Shown: positions 4,795-6,736 of the stretch, one piece after another
Position numbering within the stretch: position 1 is the stretch's first letter
Layout: every line of letters begins with the position of its first letter
Assembly: GCA_016207285.1 (NCBI GenBank)
Contig: JACQPW010000086.1
Coordinates: 1 to 6,736 of the forward strand
Reading direction: 5' to 3'
DNA from: Candidatus Kerfeldbacteria bacterium
GTDB taxonomy: Bacteria; Patescibacteriota; Patescibacteriia; UBA9570
DNA: 6,736 bases
The notes under the pieces: generated by a model
The model's database searches: none
Told to the model about the DNA's origin: nothing
What the model saw: the letters and a program-made list of their open reading frames with translations, nothing else
Position numbers and translations under genes: made by a program

Positions 4795-6084
4795 ATGAAT
4801 TCAACTACTACCTATCAAAAAGTCGCTTCACATGAAGGCAATCCAGAGCCGGGCGACAAAGTACTACTGCTCTATTCAGGGGGGCTAGATACCTCAGTTA
4901 TCCTCAAGTGGCTACAAGATCATTACCAGGTTAAGGTCACTACGTTAACTGTTGGTTTGGGACAACAGGCCGATGATCTACCTGTGATTCAGCAAAAAGC
5001 CCTAAAATTGGGCGCCACAGAAGCTTTGATTGAACATGCCGAAGCTGAATTTGCCGATCGGTTCTTAAGTTTAGCCATCAAAGCCAACGCGCGTTACCAA
5101 GGTGAGTATTATTTAAGCTGTCCCCTAGGCCGAGCCATTGTTGCCGAAAAGGCCGTGTATTATGCTGGCCTGCTTGGTATTCACTACATCGCTCATGGCT
5201 GTACTGGAAAGGGCAACGACCAAGTGCGGTTTGAAAGTTATATTGCCACATTGAATCCACAATTACAGACCATCGCGCCAGTGCGGGAGTGGAGCATGGG
5301 GCGGGATGAGGAAATTGCCTATGCCAAGCAACATGGTATTCCAGTGCGGCAAAGCAACAGTAAACCATACTCATACGATGAGAACATGTGGGGGAATACC
5401 GGCGAGGGTGGAGAGATCGAAACTCCTCATCTCGAGCCACCCTTGGAGAATATCCTCTTGATCTGCAAAACTCCCGAGCAGGCTCCAGCCAAAGGCGTAT
5501 CGGTTGATGTGGAATTTGTTGCGGGTGTGCCAGTGGCGTTGAATGGCAAGAAACTCTCGTTGCTTAATTTGATTGTCCAATTAAATAAGCTCGGTGCTGA
5601 GCATGCCATTGGTATTACCCATCTTATCGAGGATCGGTTAGTTGGCTTAAAAGTGAGAGGTGTTTATGAACAGCCAGCTGCGGCGATCCTGATTACCGCT
5701 CACTATAACTTAGAGAAACTGGTCTGCACGCGAACAGAAAATGACATGAAGAGCCTCATTGATCAAAAATGGGCCTACCTCTGTTACGGCGCTCAGTGGT
5801 TCGAGCCTACCATGCAACATCTCAATGCCTACATCGACAGTGTGAATCATAAAGTGACCGGAACTGTGAAGGTCAAACTGTATAAGGGTAATTGTACGGT
5901 GGTGGCGCTGACCTCACCCTACTCACTCTTTAATGGTCATTTGGCCACGTTCAACAAGGATGGGTTATTTAACCAAAACGCCTCTGCCGGGTTTATTGAG
6001 TTATATGGGTTGGCTCAACGCACGGCTTATCAGGTGGCACAGCAGGCTCAACAGCAGGTCTTTGAGAGTCAATTCTTGAAGTAA
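4795..6084 (+). CDS. argG: Argininosuccinate synthase
   Basis: ArgG joins citrulline and aspartate using ATP to form argininosuccinate, with AMP and pyrophosphate as by-products. The 429-residue protein has the ATP-pyrophosphatase loop YSGGLDTSV (residues 27-35), followed by GEYYLSCPLGRAIVAEKAV, AHGCTGKGNDQVRFE and the citrulline/aspartate-binding block DENMWGNTGEGGEIETP. The C-terminal oligomerisation part contains SPYSLFNGHLATF. Length is a little above the usual 400-410, because about 23 residues precede the KVLLLYSGG strand. The ATG at 4795 is preferred: a longer open frame to 4651 would overlap argF extensively in another frame and adds no recognisable residues. It lies 7 bp after the argF stop, with no Shine-Dalgarno and no separate promoter, so it shares the argF transcript and attenuator. 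argH, needed for the next step, is not in the window. Confidence 0.95.
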   Translation: MNSTTTYQKVASHEGNPEPGDKVLLLYSGGLDTSVILKWLQDHYQVKVTTLTVGLGQQADDLPVIQQKALKLGATEALIEHAEAEFADRFLSLAIKANARYQGEYYLSCPLGRAIVAEKAVYYAGLLGIHYIAHGCTGKGNDQVRFESYIATLNPQLQTIAPVREWSMGRDEEIAYAKQHGIPVRQSNSKPYSYDENMWGNTGEGGEIETPHLEPPLENILLICKTPEQAPAKGVSVDVEFVAGVPVALNGKKLSLLNLIVQLNKLGAEHAIGITHLIEDRLVGLKVRGVYEQPAAAILITAHYNLEKLVCTRTENDMKSLIDQKWAYLCYGAQWFEPTMQHLNAYIDSVNHKVTGTVKVKLYKGNCTVVALTSPYSLFNGHLATFNKDGLFNQNASAGFIELYGLAQRTAYQVAQQAQQQVFESQFLK

Positions 6085-6097
6085 ACCTCAACTAACT

Positions 6098-6128
6098 ACT
6101 AGGGGCAGGGTGTGACCTTGTCCCTAGT
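6098..6128. repeat. Stable hairpin after argG, possible operon end
   Basis: The 31-base segment folds into a 13-bp stem (outer arms ACTAGGG/CCCTAGT, two G-U pairs inside) with a 5-nt loop TGTGA. It begins 14 nt after the argG stop and ends 15 nt before the speA -35 box. Neither strand has a T-run beside it, so it may be a factor-dependent terminator, an mRNA 3'-end stabiliser or an intergenic repeat. Confidence 0.5.
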
Positions 6129-6143
6129 AATGGGCCAAAACAC

Positions 6144-6171
6144 TTGACACCCACTGTACAGTTTTTATAAT
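6144..6171 (+). promoter_or_regulatory. speA promoter
   Basis: TTGACA (6144-6149) and TATAAT (6166-6171) match the sigma-70 consensus perfectly at both boxes, with a 16-bp spacer. Transcription would start near 6178, giving a 5' leader of about 19 nt. This makes speA transcription independent of the arg attenuator. Confidence 0.8.
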
Positions 6172-6185
6172 AAGGTTCTTATTAT
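6167..6185. promoter_or_regulatory. 19-bp palindrome over the speA -10 and start site, candidate operator
   Basis: ATAATAAGGTTCTTATTAT is a perfect 8-bp inverted repeat around a GTT centre. It overlaps the -10 box and the expected transcription start, where a repressor would block initiation. As RNA the part after the start site is too short to hold the whole hairpin, so DNA binding is the likelier role. No regulator gene is in the window to match with it. Confidence 0.4.
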
Positions 6186-6196
6186 TCAGGCTCGCA

Positions 6197-6736
6197 ATGA
6201 AACGAAACTTCAAGCGCTTCTGGAAGCTCGGTCGGGAAGAGTTCAACACCCAATACTTTGACATCACCGCCAACGGGGAATTGATGTTAAAAGAAGGTAA
6301 CTACCAATACAACCTCCTTAAGTTGGCCAAACAATACGGCACCAGCTTAGAGGTGATGTTTCCGTTTATCGTGGAAACCCGTCTGCACCAGCTGATCGAT
6401 ATCTTCAATGCGTACATTAAGTTAAACGATTATAAGGGGAAGTTCTATTACCACTATCCCATGAAGGTGAACCAACACAAACAGTTTGTGTTATCGGTAG
6501 TATCAGAAGGTGCCAATTTGGAAACGTCGTCAGCCAATGAGTTATGGATTGTGAAGCGGTTATGGGAGCAGGAACGTTTCAACCCTAAAATTCGTGTCTT
6601 GTGCAATGGCCCCAAAACAGAGCGCTATATTAAGTTGATCGACGAATTGAATAATAAGGGTTTGATCATTACCCCTATTATTGAACACCAAGATGAGTTG
6701 GTGTCATTTAAAAAATATAAAAGTGAAATTGGTATC
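6197..6736 (+). CDS. speA: Biosynthetic arginine decarboxylase, N-terminal part (3'-truncated by window)
   Basis: SpeA converts arginine to agmatine with pyridoxal phosphate, the first step of the agmatine route to putrescine and spermidine. The 180 codons present run open to the window end; full SpeA is typically over 600 residues. The start resembles the family: a TQYFDITANGELML segment (residues 18-31), then LEVMFPFIVETRLHQLIDIFNAY, then YYHYPMKVNQHKQFV with the PLP-binding lysine at residue 90 (bases 6464-6466). LETSSANEL (108-116) and VLCNGPKTERYI (134-145) continue the alanine-racemase-fold barrel. The YPxKVNQ form is typical of SpeA rather than of diaminopimelate or ornithine decarboxylases. 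The ATG at 6197 is supported by a consensus promoter; only a weak AGG precedes it. The gene follows argG in the same direction but has its own promoter. Confidence 0.9.
   Translation, partial: MKRNFKRFWKLGREEFNTQYFDITANGELMLKEGNYQYNLLKLAKQYGTSLEVMFPFIVETRLHQLIDIFNAYIKLNDYKGKFYYHYPMKVNQHKQFVLSVVSEGANLETSSANELWIVKRLWEQERFNPKIRVLCNGPKTERYIKLIDELNNKGLIITPIIEHQDELVSFKKYKSEIGI

Overview
The window carries eight protein genes, one short leader peptide and several regulatory structures. It probably comes from a small-genome bacterium of the Candidatus Patescibacteria (CPR) type, at moderate confidence. Three things point that way: native base composition of about 42-48% GC, a stand-alone archaeal-type FAD synthase/cytidylyltransferase beside rpsT, and a tight convergent holA/rpsT pair. 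Several native genes have little or no Shine-Dalgarno sequence, and some promoters sit so close to the ATG that the mRNA would be leaderless. The standard bacterial code fits all genes. No RNA genes, CRISPR arrays or transposase genes are visible.

Layout. 1-717: the 3' end of polA (DNA polymerase I, motifs A, B and C). 822-2066: a GC-rich (about 58-67% in sampled lines) DAO-family FAD-dependent oxidoreductase whose codon use is unlike its neighbours; it looks acquired. A strong hairpin follows it and overlaps the promoter of holA. 2135-3049: holA (clamp-loader delta subunit). On the minus strand are rpsT (S20), whose 3' end overlaps that of holA by 15 bp, and upstream of it the small nucleotidyltransferase gene, probably in one operon. 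A roughly 100-bp divergent region then leads into an arginine block on the plus strand: promoter, 20-codon leader peptide, attenuator, argF-type carbamoyltransferase, argG, and, behind its own promoter, the start of speA (arginine decarboxylase), which runs off the window.

How the genes work together. The argF-type product would make citrulline and ArgG argininosuccinate. ArgH is not in the window. SpeA would turn arginine into agmatine, the entry to polyamines. The most striking element is the leader of the argF-argG operon. It encodes MFSLSQLQLNVRRTLRRIYP, with two Arg-Arg codon pairs, followed by four RNA segments that can form mutually exclusive hairpins (1:2, 2:3, 3:4). Segment 3:4 is an intrinsic terminator directly in front of argF. 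This is the architecture of ribosome-mediated transcription attenuation responding to charged tRNA-Arg. The carbamoyltransferase also departs from its family: the usual HCLP active-site motif reads NDMP.

The two housekeeping/replication genes polA and holA probably flank a later insertion of the oxidoreductase. The nearby FAD synthase homologue could supply its cofactor, but that link is only an inference from proximity.
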